Assembly: GCF_003863355.1 (NCBI RefSeq)
Contig: NZ_QQWG01000014.1
Location: forward strand, 47,103-111,102
Origin: Ancylomarina euxina
GTDB taxonomy: Bacteria; Bacteroidota; Bacteroidia; Bacteroidales; Marinifilaceae
Direction: 5' to 3'
Length of the DNA: 64,000 nucleotides
A model generated the notes under the pieces. That model worked only from the letters and a program-made list of their open reading frames with translations. It was not told the origin of the DNA and did not search any database. Made by a program: the position numbers and the translations under genes. Numbering within the stretch: the first letter of the stretch is position 1; each line of letters begins with the position of its first letter. Positions 16,706 through 26,442 of the stretch are shown here, in pieces.

Positions 16706-19144
16706 TTAAAGAAGGTTACCAAGTTTAATTCCGAAGTAAATGGTGCGAGGGTTAAGTGGTCCATATACCCAACTGGCATCGCGATAAGCGCCTTTGTCGA
16801 AATCATCTTGGAAAGAGTTGAAGATATTTTTCATTCCAAGATCGAATTCTAACTTCACATCGCCACCCAAATCGAAATGGTAAGCAAAGTTGATACCCAC
16901 ATCCATAAATTCACCACTTTTTACAAGCTGATCGCCCGTTGCCACACCATTGATATCTTTTTCAACACCGAAGTGAATCAAATCCATCGATCCAGAGTAG
17001 CTACCTGATAGAGTAGTTGTGAATTCGTGAAGAGGTTTCCAGTTCATTGCGAAGTAACCGTAATGATTGGGTGTTCTTAACATCTTATCAGTAATGATTT
17101 CTGTCAAGTCTCCCTGTTCAACTTTTTCTTTATATTTGCTCGACTGAAGGGTCATCCCCATTTGGAAATCGAGCTTGTACGATGGTGCGATCTTAAATTC
17201 TAAGTTTATCCCTTTTACAATGGCGCCTTTAGAATTTTTACGGTAAGCAACTAAATTACCATCCTCGTCGTTTGTACTGTATTCATTCACAAATGAATCA
17301 TTCAAATCGGTATAAAAACCTTCTGCTAGGAAGTAGGTTTGTACCTTTCCAAAGCTCTTGTCTACATCGTAAGATACCGTGTAGGAATTTGAGGATTCAG
17401 CTTTTAAATTCTCAGATAGTTTATGAATAACACGACGTGCTGCAGAGGCTTCAATATGTAAGTCTTCATCGAATATTTGTGGAGCACGAAATCCTCTGGC
17501 GTAACTTAATCGCAACTGCATAGCATCATCCAATTTAAATAGCATATTGGCACGTGGACTGATAACCGTATTGTTGATTTCAGAATTATCAACCGTGTTT
17601 TTAATTTTATAAGAGTCCATTCTTGCACCAAGAAGGAAACTTGCAAAACCCAAATCCCATTTAGATTGAGCATAAGCGCCAATTGTGTTTGAGTTTTGGT
17701 TGGCAATAATGGTTGTTGGCACAATAATGTCTTTTTTGTAATCATTATATGCCAGTTTTTTATCCTTTAGTTTATTGTACACATTTTCGAACCCTAAGGT
17801 AATATCGGCAGGTGCGAAAAGTAAATTATCAGAATGACTGAAGAATTGAACACCTGCAGATATAGCTAAATCTTTAGTTGCACCGTATGCACTGTTGTCG
17901 AAAATCGGTTTTGGAAGATCAATACCATTTTCATCTTTCAATGTTGCAGCACCATAATAAGAGGCTCTGTCGATATGCTGTGCCGAAGCATATAATGAAA
18001 GTTTGCTGATTCTTTCCTTTGAGAAAAATTGATCGAGAGTAATACTTCCAGAGTTAATGTTGTGCTTAACTTGTTCGGCAATTAGAGACATGTGGGCAGG
18101 CAAATCTAGTTGGTCGCCCCCTCTACGAAATTCATCGACAACATGATATTCCAAGTTTAATTTAGATAAATCACTTAAGCGATGAAAAGCGTTGAATCCT
18201 GCACTTAAGTTTTTTAATTCGACAATATCCGAAAAGCCATCCTTATTAGCGTCCCAGGCATCTTTGTTTCGCTTCATTCCAAAAAGGAAGATGCCTGATT
18301 TGTTATCATCTGAAACAATAGAAGCGTTGAAATCAACCATGATATCGCCTGCTGGTTTTTCACTTGCGCTAACACCAGTGCCTACACTGCTGTATTTTGC
18401 ACCAACTTTAAATGAGTTACTAACCGGATCTTTAGTGATGACATTAATAGTTCCTGCAATGGCATTACCACCGAATAGAGCCGATCCACCACCACGAACA
18501 ACTTCAATACGCTGAATCATGCTAGGAGGGATATGCTCAAGACCATATACTCCAGCCAATCCGCTGAATATTGGGCGCGAATTGATCAGAATTTGTGTGT
18601 AAGGGCCTTCAAGTCCGTTCATTCTTACCTGAGAGAACCCGCAATTATTACAATCATTCTCAACGCGCAAACCAGGTGAAAATATCAGACCATCAGCCAT
18701 GGTAGAAGCAGCTGTGTTCTCAAGTAATTTGGTTCCTATTGAATTCACAACAACTGGTGCATCCTTACGCGATACCTGATTTCGATCAGCTGTAACGACA
18801 ACCTGATCGAGACCAATAAAGTCTTCATTTATTTTAAAAGTAAGAGTGTTTGCTTGTCCCAGTTTAACATCGAAGTGTTTCTTGTCAGAACGAAAGCCAA
18901 CACAACTTGCAATAATATGACAGTGTCCAGCAGGAACATTCAAAATTTCAAATTCCCCTTCAAAATTAGTTACTGCTCCTATTGAGGTTCCTTCAATAGC
19001 AACGCTGGCAAAGGATACGGGTTCGTTGCTAGCAATATTTACAACTTTCCCCTTTATATTAGTTGTATTGTTTTTTGCAAGTGAAATTAGAGAAATAGAT
19101 GCTATTAGAACTAAGCTAAGGCATAATTTAGCGATAATCTTCAT
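16706..19144 (-). CDS. TonB-dependent outer-membrane receptor
   Basis: 812 residues from the ATG at 19144; the upstream in-frame start would add 13 hydrophilic residues before the signal peptide. Signal peptide, then a carboxypeptidase-regulatory-like domain (about 30-110), a plug with the GGGSALFGGNAIAGTINVIT motif and a CNNC pair before FSQVRMNGLEG, then a 22-strand-type barrel ending in a C-terminal aromatic strand. This subtype (BtuB/FepA-like rather than SusC) usually imports metal chelates or small cofactors. The gene upstream encodes a His-rich membrane protein, which suggests a metal such as Zn or Cu; this is inference. Confidence 0.88.
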   Translation of the reverse strand: MKIIAKLCLSLVLIASISLISLAKNNTTNIKGKVVNIASNEPVSFASVAIEGTSIGAVTNFEGEFEILNVPAGHCHIIASCVGFRSDKKHFDVKLGQANTLTFKINEDFIGLDQVVVTADRNQVSRKDAPVVVNSIGTKLLENTAASTMADGLIFSPGLRVENDCNNCGFSQVRMNGLEGPYTQILINSRPIFSGLAGVYGLEHIPPSMIQRIEVVRGGGSALFGGNAIAGTINVITKDPVSNSFKVGAKYSSVGTGVSASEKPAGDIMVDFNASIVSDDNKSGIFLFGMKRNKDAWDANKDGFSDIVELKNLSAGFNAFHRLSDLSKLNLEYHVVDEFRRGGDQLDLPAHMSLIAEQVKHNINSGSITLDQFFSKERISKLSLYASAQHIDRASYYGAATLKDENGIDLPKPIFDNSAYGATKDLAISAGVQFFSHSDNLLFAPADITLGFENVYNKLKDKKLAYNDYKKDIIVPTTIIANQNSNTIGAYAQSKWDLGFASFLLGARMDSYKIKNTVDNSEINNTVISPRANMLFKLDDAMQLRLSYARGFRAPQIFDEDLHIEASAARRVIHKLSENLKAESSNSYTVSYDVDKSFGKVQTYFLAEGFYTDLNDSFVNEYSTNDEDGNLVAYRKNSKGAIVKGINLEFKIAPSYKLDFQMGMTLQSSKYKEKVEQGDLTEIITDKMLRTPNHYGYFAMNWKPLHEFTTTLSGSYSGSMDLIHFGVEKDINGVATGDQLVKSGEFMDVGINFAYHFDLGGDVKLEFDLGMKNIFNSFQDDFDKGAYRDASWVYGPLNPRTIYFGIKLGNLL

Positions 19145-19430
19145 TATGTGGTTTTTGTTTGAGTTTGTATGAAATAAGCCCAATCAGTTTATATGAATAA
19201 ACAGTTCAATTTTGAGTTGAGTGTTCTATAAAGTTTGTGGCTTTAAGACCAGATAATTAGGTCGTAAAAATGAAATTGGTATTGAATTATGGTTTGGAAA
19301 TCAGTTAATCTTTAGAAAAGATTCACATTATTTAGGATATGCATTTGATTTTATAGACTCGATTTAAAGACCATAGGTATGCACAAATAATATGAATCGG
19401 ATAAAGAGATAAACTGGAGAACCGAGATGT

Positions 19431-19796
19431 TTAGGCCAAGAAAGGAGGAGGCCTATTGTTTAGAAGACTGGCTTTATAGCCAAATCTTGTTTGTAAAGAT
19501 TCAAACTGAACGCGTCTAAGTTGTTTTTCGAACACCATGCTCAGTATAAGAGCTGTAATGGCAACAAATATTAAACTGGTTAAGTTATGAATAGAAACAC
19601 AGTCGTTACACGAATGCGAATGTGAACTGCCGTTGTTTGAATTATGCGTATTAAATGGGTGAGCATGAGAATACAAACTCCCATTGGCTTGTTTGTGGAT
19701 ATGCAGGTTGAAGATAGCATTACCAGTCAATGCAAGCATTGTAGGGATTAGCGCTATCAGCACAGCAATTTTTATTTTTCTAAAGAATTCCATCAA
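19431..19796 (-). CDS. Small His-rich two-helix membrane protein
   Basis: 121 residues with an N-terminal membrane segment (about 9-29), a roughly 30-residue external loop rich in His, Asn and Ser (HAHPFNTHNSN, SHSHSCNDC) and a second membrane segment (about 71-88). The His/Cys loop is a plausible binding site for a soft or borderline metal ion. It is transcribed toward the TonB receptor gene 286 bases downstream and carries its own promoter. I recognise no characterised family. A role in sensing or buffering the metal imported by the receptor is a hypothesis. Confidence 0.7.
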   Translation of the reverse strand: MMEFFRKIKIAVLIALIPTMLALTGNAIFNLHIHKQANGSLYSHAHPFNTHNSNNGSSHSHSCNDCVSIHNLTSLIFVAITALILSMVFEKQLRRVQFESLQTRFGYKASLLNNRPPPFLA

Positions 19797-19826
19797 ACAT
19801 TATAAAATTAAAATCTTTCGACACTG

Positions 19827-19857
19827 CAAACATAGATGCTTTCCATTTTCCTTACAA
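19827..19857 (-). promoter_or_regulatory. Promoter of the His-rich membrane protein gene
   Basis: On the minus strand: TTG (19857-19855), 20-base spacer, TATGTTTG (19834-19827). Predicted transcript start near 19820, about 25 bases before the ATG. Confidence 0.6.
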
Positions 19858-19957
19858 TACCTATATCTTATGATATTTATAAAAATGCTTAAAAACATCT
19901 ATTTAGACTTCTTATTTTATTTCGGAATAGCTTCACTCATAATTTGCTTAATTCTTA

Positions 19958-19965
19958 TAACTTTG
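19958..19965 (+). promoter_or_regulatory. -7 element upstream of the M23 peptidase gene
   Basis: TAACTTTG, an exact TAnnTTTG match, about 55 bases before the chosen ATG. No -33 at standard spacing. Confidence 0.4.
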
Positions 19966-20019
19966 CCTTTCAAGTTTTGACAGAGTCTATTGAGGATAGT
20001 CAATCAAATTTATACAAGT

Positions 20020-20892
20020 ATGGGTGAAGTGAAAGAGAAACAAGCAATTATAAAAAAACTGCGTAATAAGTACCGATTAACAATCTCTAACGAGAGTACT
20101 TTTGAGGAAGCATTGTCTTTTCGATTATCTAGATTAAATGTGTTTACTATAGCAGGTTTATTTTCAATTGTGCTGATTGCTCTTATAACCATACTGATTG
20201 CCTTTACGCCTTTACGCGAATATATTCCTGGCTACCCCGATGGTCAGATGCGTCGAAATATTGAGCAGAACTCGACCCTGGTTGACTCATTAACTGCAGA
20301 ATTGGAGAAACGTGACCGATTTTTTCGGGGAATAAAGAATGTTATTTCTGGTAATGATTTTGAAAACACGGTTGAGGACAAAGCTGATTCCATTGTCGAT
20401 CCTAAGTACAAAGGTTTACAATTCACTCAGTCTGAAAGTGATTCCATATTCAGAAAAGAGCATGAAGCTGAAGAGAAATTTAACTTGACTATTTCAGGAG
20501 AAAATAAGGCCAGAGGGATTTCAAGCATTCACTTTTTCACACCATTGAAGGGTATGATATCTAATTCATATAATGGGCTAATTGGTCATTATGGTGTCGA
20601 TGTGGTTGGGCCATTGAACGAGAGGATTTCAGCAGTACTGGATGGAACCGTAATTTTTGCCGAATGGACTCTGAATACGGGTTATGTGATCCAGATTCAG
20701 CATGGAAAAGATCTTGTATCTATCTATAAGCACAATCAGGAATTGTTGAAGAAGCCAGGGGAATTCGTAAGAGCTGGTGAAGCAATTGCAATACTTGGAA
20801 ATTCGGGAGAATTGACTTCTGGGCCTCATTTGCATTTTGAATTGTGGCATAACGGTAAAGCGCTGAATCCTGAAAGTTATATCAAATTTTAA
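20020..20892 (+). CDS. Membrane-anchored M23 (LytM) metallopeptidase
   Basis: 290 residues: a short cytoplasmic N-terminus, one membrane span (about 42-64), a coiled linker, and a C-terminal LytM domain. The zinc-site motifs are complete: HYGVD (His190, Asp194), the His in SIYKHN (238), and HLHFE (270-274). It should hydrolyse peptidoglycan cross-links in the periplasm or activate amidases. The ATG at 20020 is preferred over a TTG at 19990. It begins a run with dxr (56 bases later) and rseP, an order seen in other Bacteroidota. Confidence 0.9.
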   Translation: MGEVKEKQAIIKKLRNKYRLTISNESTFEEALSFRLSRLNVFTIAGLFSIVLIALITILIAFTPLREYIPGYPDGQMRRNIEQNSTLVDSLTAELEKRDRFFRGIKNVISGNDFENTVEDKADSIVDPKYKGLQFTQSESDSIFRKEHEAEEKFNLTISGENKARGISSIHFFTPLKGMISNSYNGLIGHYGVDVVGPLNERISAVLDGTVIFAEWTLNTGYVIQIQHGKDLVSIYKHNQELLKKPGEFVRAGEAIAILGNSGELTSGPHLHFELWHNGKALNPESYIKF

Positions 20893-20948
20893 ATTCTATC
20901 AGTAAATTTTCATTGATAGAATAATCAAATATAAAAGCAAGGGACTAA

Positions 20949-22097
20949 ATGAGTAAACATATTGCAATCTTAGGATCTACAGGTTCTATAGGAACGCAAA
21001 CTTTAGAGGTAGTTGACGCAAATCCAGAATTGTTTGTTGTTGATGTATTAACAGCGAATAATAATGTGGACTTGTTGGTGGCCCAAGCAAAGAAATATCA
21101 ACCCAATGTAGTTGTTATAGCAAGGGAAGATAAATACCAATACTTATCTGATGCCTTAAAGGATGAGGATATTAAGGTGTATGCAGGTATAGACGCGATA
21201 TCACAAGTAGTAAGCATGTCATCGATTGATGTTGTTGTGACAGCTATGGTTGGATATTCTGGATTATTACCTACAATTAAAGCGATAGAAGCTAAAAAGA
21301 ATATTGCTCTTGCTAATAAGGAAACTTTGGTTGTTGCAGGTGAAATTATTCAGAGATTAGCCATAGAAAATGGAGTAAGTATATATCCTGTTGATTCAGA
21401 GCACTCTGCTATTTTTCAGTGTTTGATTGGTGAGTTCGAAAATCCTATAGAGAAGATATACCTTACTGCATCAGGAGGTCCATTTAGAGGAAAAGATAGA
21501 AAATTCCTTGAAAATGTTACTTCTAAACAAGCCCTGATACACCCTAATTGGGATATGGGCGCTAAGATTACGATTGATTCTGCCAGTATGATGAATAAGG
21601 GCTTTGAGGTGATTGAAGCCAAGTGGCTTTTTGACTTAAAACCCGAGCAGGTTGATGTGATTGTACATCCTCAATCTATTATTCATTCTTTGGTTCAGTT
21701 TGAAGATTCTTCGATGAAAGCTCAAATGGGATTACCTGATATGAAGTTACCCATTCAGTTCGCGTTGACTTACCCTAATCGCCTGAAAACAAGCTTTGAG
21801 AGGTTCAGTTTTCTGGATTATCCAAATCTGACTTTTGAGCCAGCGGATACTAAGAATTTTAGAAATCTAGCTTTGGCTTATGAGGCGATGAATAAGGGGG
21901 GGAATATGCCTTGTATTATTAATGCGGCTAACGAAATTATGGTTGAGGCCTTCCTGAAAAATCAAGTTGGTTTTCTTCAAATGAGTGATATTATTGAAAC
22001 TTGTATGCAAAAAGCTAGCTTTATTTCTCATCCTGTTTATGAGGATTATGTTGCTAGTGATATTGAAGTAAGACAATTGGCAGCCTCTTTGCTATAA
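20949..22097 (+). CDS. dxr: 1-deoxy-D-xylulose-5-phosphate reductoisomerase
   Basis: 382 residues. NADPH-binding motif GSTGSIGTQTLEVV at residues 7-20; substrate and metal-site motifs ALANKETLV, PVDSEHSAIFQ and the ASGGPFRG loop; C-terminal NAANE. It converts DXP to MEP in the non-mevalonate isoprenoid pathway and is the target of fosmidomycin. All key motifs are intact and length is normal. It sits in a probable operon with rseP, 81 bases downstream. Confidence 0.98.
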   Translation: MSKHIAILGSTGSIGTQTLEVVDANPELFVVDVLTANNNVDLLVAQAKKYQPNVVVIAREDKYQYLSDALKDEDIKVYAGIDAISQVVSMSSIDVVVTAMVGYSGLLPTIKAIEAKKNIALANKETLVVAGEIIQRLAIENGVSIYPVDSEHSAIFQCLIGEFENPIEKIYLTASGGPFRGKDRKFLENVTSKQALIHPNWDMGAKITIDSASMMNKGFEVIEAKWLFDLKPEQVDVIVHPQSIIHSLVQFEDSSMKAQMGLPDMKLPIQFALTYPNRLKTSFERFSFLDYPNLTFEPADTKNFRNLALAYEAMNKGGNMPCIINAANEIMVEAFLKNQVGFLQMSDIIETCMQKASFISHPVYEDYVASDIEVRQLAASLL

Positions 22098-22178
22098 ATT
22101 CCTTACCTTGTTGTGATTTTTTAATCAATGAAAATGCCTAACATGGTTTGGGCAAATGTATCTGATAATTGAAATTTA

Positions 22179-23522
22179 ATGGAAATATTAATTAAAGTCT
22201 CTCAGTTTCTTCTGAGTCTGTCTATTTTGGTGGTTCTTCACGAATTAGGACACTTTGTTTTTGCAAAGCTTTTTAAAGCTCGTGTAGAAAAATTCTATAT
22301 GTTTTTTAACCCAGGATTCTCTCTGTTTAAATACAAAAAAGGGGATACAGAATACGGTATTGGATGGATCCCATTGGGAGGTTATGTGAAGATATCGGGT
22401 ATGATAGACGAATCGATGGACAAGGAACAAATGGCATTGCCACCTGAGCCATATGAGTTTCGTTCGAAACCAGCTTACCAGCGTTTATTAATCATGGTAG
22501 GTGGTGTATTGGTGAACTTTATTTTAGCTTTTGCAATTTATATAGCCGTTCTATTTGCTTGGGGAGACGAATATCTTCCTGCCGAGAATGTGAAGTACGG
22601 TTATGTATGCGATTCATTAGCACAGAGTATTGGCTTGCAAAATGGGGATAAGATTCTTGAATTGGATCATCAGAAACAAGTGAGATACACAGATATTTTA
22701 ACCAATATTCTTCTGAACAATCCTAAAAGTATGCAGGTTGATCGTGATGGTAGCCTCATAGATATTGTTATTCCATCCACTTTTGTACCAGACCTGTTAG
22801 CAAAGAGTAGTAAGGGTTTTTCAATGAGTCCGGTTATAACACCAAGAATCCCATTGAATCCTTTTATAGTAGCTGGTTTTTCCGATGAGTCCGTGGCTAA
22901 AATTGCTGGCCTTAAAAAAGGTGATGAATTGCTTTCAATAGATGGAAAGAAAATACAGTATTTTGATGAATACCTGGCTTATCTTCAGAGTAATAAAGGA
23001 AAGGTTGTTACTCTTGAGGTGAAACGTGATGATACAACCCATGAATTCAATGCTACATTAGGAGATGACGCTTTATTGGGTATCTCAATGAAACCTTATA
23101 ATCATTTTGAATTTGCTGCCATTGAATATAGCTTTCTAGAAGCGATTCCAGCTGGTATCAATAAGGGTGTTGATAAATTGCAGTCCTATTTGAAGCAATT
23201 TAAGTTGATTTTCTCATCAGAGACAAAAGGCTATAAATCAATTGGTGGGTTTGGTACTATCGCGAGTATTTTTCCAGGATTTTGGGATTGGCACGCATTC
23301 TGGAATCTGACGGCTTTCTTATCAATTATATTAGCGATTATGAATATTTTACCCATACCAGCTTTGGATGGTGGGCATGTGATGTTTTTATTATATGAGA
23401 TTATTACTAGACGCAAGCCTGGTGAGAAATTCATGGAGTATGCTCAAATTGGGGGTATGGTTCTTTTATTTGGTCTTCTGATTTTTGCCAATGCTAATGA
23501 TATCATGAAAGCTTTTAATTAA
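22179..23522 (+). CDS. rseP: Site-2 intramembrane zinc metalloprotease RseP
   Basis: 447 residues. The active-site HELGH is at 21-25 in the first membrane helix, two PDZ-like domains lie in the middle (the clearer one at about residues 235-300), and the NILPIPALDGGH motif, with the third zinc ligand, is near residues 388-400. It cleaves membrane-spanning anti-sigma factors or signal-peptide remnants. No anti-sigma/sigma pair is in the window, so the substrate is unknown. Probably co-transcribed with dxr. Confidence 0.96.
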   Translation: MEILIKVSQFLLSLSILVVLHELGHFVFAKLFKARVEKFYMFFNPGFSLFKYKKGDTEYGIGWIPLGGYVKISGMIDESMDKEQMALPPEPYEFRSKPAYQRLLIMVGGVLVNFILAFAIYIAVLFAWGDEYLPAENVKYGYVCDSLAQSIGLQNGDKILELDHQKQVRYTDILTNILLNNPKSMQVDRDGSLIDIVIPSTFVPDLLAKSSKGFSMSPVITPRIPLNPFIVAGFSDESVAKIAGLKKGDELLSIDGKKIQYFDEYLAYLQSNKGKVVTLEVKRDDTTHEFNATLGDDALLGISMKPYNHFEFAAIEYSFLEAIPAGINKGVDKLQSYLKQFKLIFSSETKGYKSIGGFGTIASIFPGFWDWHAFWNLTAFLSIILAIMNILPIPALDGGHVMFLLYEIITRRKPGEKFMEYAQIGGMVLLFGLLIFANANDIMKAFN

Positions 23523-23552
23523 GTTGATTGATATGTGTTTCAGGTATATGTA

Positions 23553-23582
23553 TTGATACTTTATGTGAAAATGTTATATTTG
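23553..23582 (+). promoter_or_regulatory. Promoter of tatA
   Basis: TTG (23553-23555), 19-base spacer, TATATTTG (23575-23582). Exact consensus; predicted start near 23589. Confidence 0.75.
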
Positions 23583-23609
23583 TGAGGTATAATTCTTAAA
23601 AAAAAACTT

Positions 23610-23810
23610 ATGAACCTTTTTGTAATAGCCGGAATGGTTGGACCATGGCAAGTTGTTATCATTGTATTTGCACTCGTACTTTTGTTTGGGGGCAAAAAAA
23701 TTCCTGAATTAATGAAAGGCCTGGGCCAGGGAATGAAAGAGTTTAAAAAAGCGACTGATTCCGAAGAAAAGGAAAAAGATACTGACGAAAAGGAATCAAA
23801 AAATAAATAA
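23610..23810 (+). CDS. tatA: Twin-arginine translocase subunit TatA/TatE
   Basis: 66 residues. One short membrane helix (about 12-25), the conserved FGGKKIPELMKGLGQGMKEF hinge and amphipathic helix, then a charged Glu/Lys tail. TatA oligomers form the protein-conducting element of the Tat pathway. tatC is not adjacent. It has its own strong promoter and terminator, so it is monocistronic. Confidence 0.95.
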   Translation: MNLFVIAGMVGPWQVVIIVFALVLLFGGKKIPELMKGLGQGMKEFKKATDSEEKEKDTDEKESKNK

Positions 23811-23814
23811 TACG

Positions 23815-23844
23815 AAAGCAGGTTTTAAAAACCTGCTTTTTTTA
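23815..23844 (+). terminator. Terminator after tatA
   Basis: Perfect 12-bp stem aaagcaggtttt/aaaacctgcttt followed by a T-run. Confidence 0.88.
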
Positions 23845-24002
23845 TGTCTTATATTTTTCAAAGAAATAATAAACACGTTTTATTAGCTTTTAAGAATTGT
23901 TATAATTACAATATAATTGTTTGAATTTGGTCTGATGCAAAGATAAAATGCTTATCTTAATTCCGCCAAAATACATGCTTATAATTGAAGTGATTATACC
24001 CG

Positions 24003-25316
24003 ATGAGAGATACTATATTAGCTCTAAAAAACTTATTATTCATAGTGATTCTGCTGAGTGCACCTTTTGTCTGTCAGGCAGATAAGAAGTGGGCTGAGGA
24101 CAGGTCAAGCAAAAATATAAAGCATACACATACGCCGTGTCAGTTGAATGAAAATGAGACCGAAGTTTTGAATAATGATGTGCTGGCTGTAAGTGCTGTT
24201 CCTGTATTTACCAATGAGGATTATTCTTGGCGAATCAAGAAATTGAATGAAGCGAGTCCCGTTCAGCTTGATTTTAATGATATTGTGAAGCGATATATCG
24301 ATGTATATTCTGTAAGACATAGGGATAAAACGGCAAGGATATTAGGCTTAAGCGAAATTTATTTCCCAATTTTTGAGGAGTATCTCGATAAGTATGATTT
24401 GCCTTTGGAGTTAAAATATATTGCTGTGATTGAATCAGCTTTAAATCCTAAAGCAAGATCACGTTCAGGCGCAACAGGATTGTGGCAATTCATGTATCAT
24501 GCTAGCCGAATGTTTGATCTGAAAATTTCCTCATATGTTGATGAGCGTATGGATCCTGTAAAATCAACAGATGCTGCTTGCAAGTATTTGCAATATTTAT
24601 ATCGAATTTTTGGAGATTGGCAATTAGCTATTGCGGCTTATAATGGAGGTCCTGGTGTTGTTCGTGATGCGATTAAAGCTTCAGGAGGGAAAACTAACTT
24701 TTGGGAAATAGCTGCTTTCCTACCAGATCAGACCAGAACATATGTTCCTGCCTTTATAGCTGTAAACTATGTAATGAACTACAATCAGGAGCACAATATT
24801 GCTCCTGAGAACATGAAGTTTTCTTACTTAAAACTGTCAGATGTCACTGTGAAAGAGCCTTTGTCTCTCCAGACGGTTTCTAAAGAATTGGACATTTCAA
24901 TTGCGGATTTAAGACGTTTGAACCCTATTTATAAGCTTGACTTTATCCCCAATAGTGAATTGCCAGCTAAGTTAACTTTACCAGTTGATATCGCTCTCGC
25001 CTACGTTGAAAAGGAATCTGAATTATATGCTGCTCCCAAAACTAAAGTTTTGTACCACGATATCGAACGAAATATGTCATTGACGAGCGGGAAGAAGTGT
25101 ATCATTCATGTGGTGAAGGCGGGTGAGTTTTTTCATAAAATAGCAATGAAGTATGCTTGTACCAGCAATAATCTTAAGAAATGGAATAAGATTAATGGAG
25201 ATGTATTGCACATTGGGCAGAAACTTAAAGTCTGGGTGCCAGTGTCAGAAACGAGTAGCTCTTCACAGCTTGGTCTTAAATCGACTGTTGATGAATTTAG
25301 CATGCTTACTTATTGA
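24003..25316 (+). CDS. Lytic transglycosylase with SLT and LysM domains (MltD-like)
   Basis: 437 residues: signal peptide (cleavage near VCQADK), an SLT domain at about 115-250 with catalytic Glu144 in AVIESALNP, the GLWQFM and AAYNGGPG motifs, then LysM-type repeats, one degenerate near 300-340 and one clear near 370-410 (HVVKAGEFFHKIAMKYA to HIGQKLKVW). It cleaves peptidoglycan glycan strands to 1,6-anhydro products in the periplasm. It is followed 58 bases later by the DUF4837 lipoprotein gene. Confidence 0.93.
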   Translation: MRDTILALKNLLFIVILLSAPFVCQADKKWAEDRSSKNIKHTHTPCQLNENETEVLNNDVLAVSAVPVFTNEDYSWRIKKLNEASPVQLDFNDIVKRYIDVYSVRHRDKTARILGLSEIYFPIFEEYLDKYDLPLELKYIAVIESALNPKARSRSGATGLWQFMYHASRMFDLKISSYVDERMDPVKSTDAACKYLQYLYRIFGDWQLAIAAYNGGPGVVRDAIKASGGKTNFWEIAAFLPDQTRTYVPAFIAVNYVMNYNQEHNIAPENMKFSYLKLSDVTVKEPLSLQTVSKELDISIADLRRLNPIYKLDFIPNSELPAKLTLPVDIALAYVEKESELYAAPKTKVLYHDIERNMSLTSGKKCIIHVVKAGEFFHKIAMKYACTSNNLKKWNKINGDVLHIGQKLKVWVPVSETSSSSQLGLKSTVDEFSMLTY

Positions 25317-25374
25317 AAATCCAAAATAAGACTATTAAATACTAGAAAAGATAAATCTTTAAAAAATATCAATT

Positions 25375-26391
25375 ATGAAATCTATAATTAAGTTAAGTTT
25401 CATTTGTTTGATTCTTATCACAAGTGTCAGCTCATGCAAGAAAACAACTAAAGGCTTGATGCCAACGGTTACTGGAAAGTCTGGAGAAATGGTGGTTTTA
25501 AGTAGTAAAGCTTTATGGGATGGTATCGTAGGTGATTCTATTAAAGCAATTTTTAATGATATTCAGGTTGGTATGCCTCAGGATGAGGCTGTAATGGACC
25601 TTTTCCATTTGAATCAGGAAGCTTTCACAAGTATGTTTAAAACACATCGAAGTATCTTGGAAATTAAAGTTTCATCTTCGGTAAAGGAAACCAAATTGGT
25701 TGTAAAAGATAATATGTATGCTCGTACACAGGCTTATATGCGTATAGAGGCTGCGAGTAATCAAGAATTATTGAAGGTTTTGAAGGAAAATAGAACAAAG
25801 ATTCTGAGCTATTTCTTAAGAAGTGAACGTAATCGTAAAATTGGGGTTATGTCTAAAGCGCCAGTTCAAGAGATATTTGATTATTTGAAAAAAGAAAAGA
25901 AATTCACATTGGCATTTCCATCTGGTTATGAGATTGGAAAAAAGGAACCGGATTTTTTCTGGGTTCGCAAAGAAACACCTGAATCAAGCCAGGGTATGTT
26001 TATTTATACTTACGATTATCTTTCTGAAGATGCCTTTGATAAGGATGCGATTTTATTAATGAGAAATGCGATGCTTAAGGATTTGGTTCCTGGTCCATCA
26101 AAAGGGAGCTATATGGTTACGGAACACAGTTTCCCAATTACATTTAACCACTTCGAGTTCCTGGGAAATTATGCTGTTGAGATGAGAGGTTTGTGGAAAG
26201 TTCAGAACGATTTTATGGGTGGTCCTTTCGTTAATGTTTCCTTTTTAGATAGTGTGAATAATCGTATAATTTGCATGGATGCATACGTGTATCGTCCAAA
26301 TAAAGATAAGCGTGAGTTGTTGAGAGAACTGGAAGCTGTTATGTACACATACACTCCAGTTGATAAAGTTGCTAAGAAAAAGAAGAAATAG
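25375..26391 (+). CDS. DUF4837 lipoprotein
   Basis: 338 residues with lipobox VSSC (Cys21). The stretch TGKSGEMVVLSSKALWDGIVGDSI near the mature N-terminus, FPSGYEIGKKEPDFFWVRKET in the middle and WKVQNDFMGGPFV near the end identify DUF4837, a Bacteroidota-restricted lipoprotein family of unknown function. The C-terminus is Lys-rich. It lies between the transglycosylase and pdxA/ruvA genes, probably in one unit with the former. Confidence 0.85.
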   Translation: MKSIIKLSFICLILITSVSSCKKTTKGLMPTVTGKSGEMVVLSSKALWDGIVGDSIKAIFNDIQVGMPQDEAVMDLFHLNQEAFTSMFKTHRSILEIKVSSSVKETKLVVKDNMYARTQAYMRIEAASNQELLKVLKENRTKILSYFLRSERNRKIGVMSKAPVQEIFDYLKKEKKFTLAFPSGYEIGKKEPDFFWVRKETPESSQGMFIYTYDYLSEDAFDKDAILLMRNAMLKDLVPGPSKGSYMVTEHSFPITFNHFEFLGNYAVEMRGLWKVQNDFMGGPFVNVSFLDSVNNRIICMDAYVYRPNKDKRELLRELEAVMYTYTPVDKVAKKKKK

Positions 26392-26442
26392 TTTCTGGTT
26401 GTAATTTTGCCAGATTTGACTTGAATAAATACAATAGACGAA

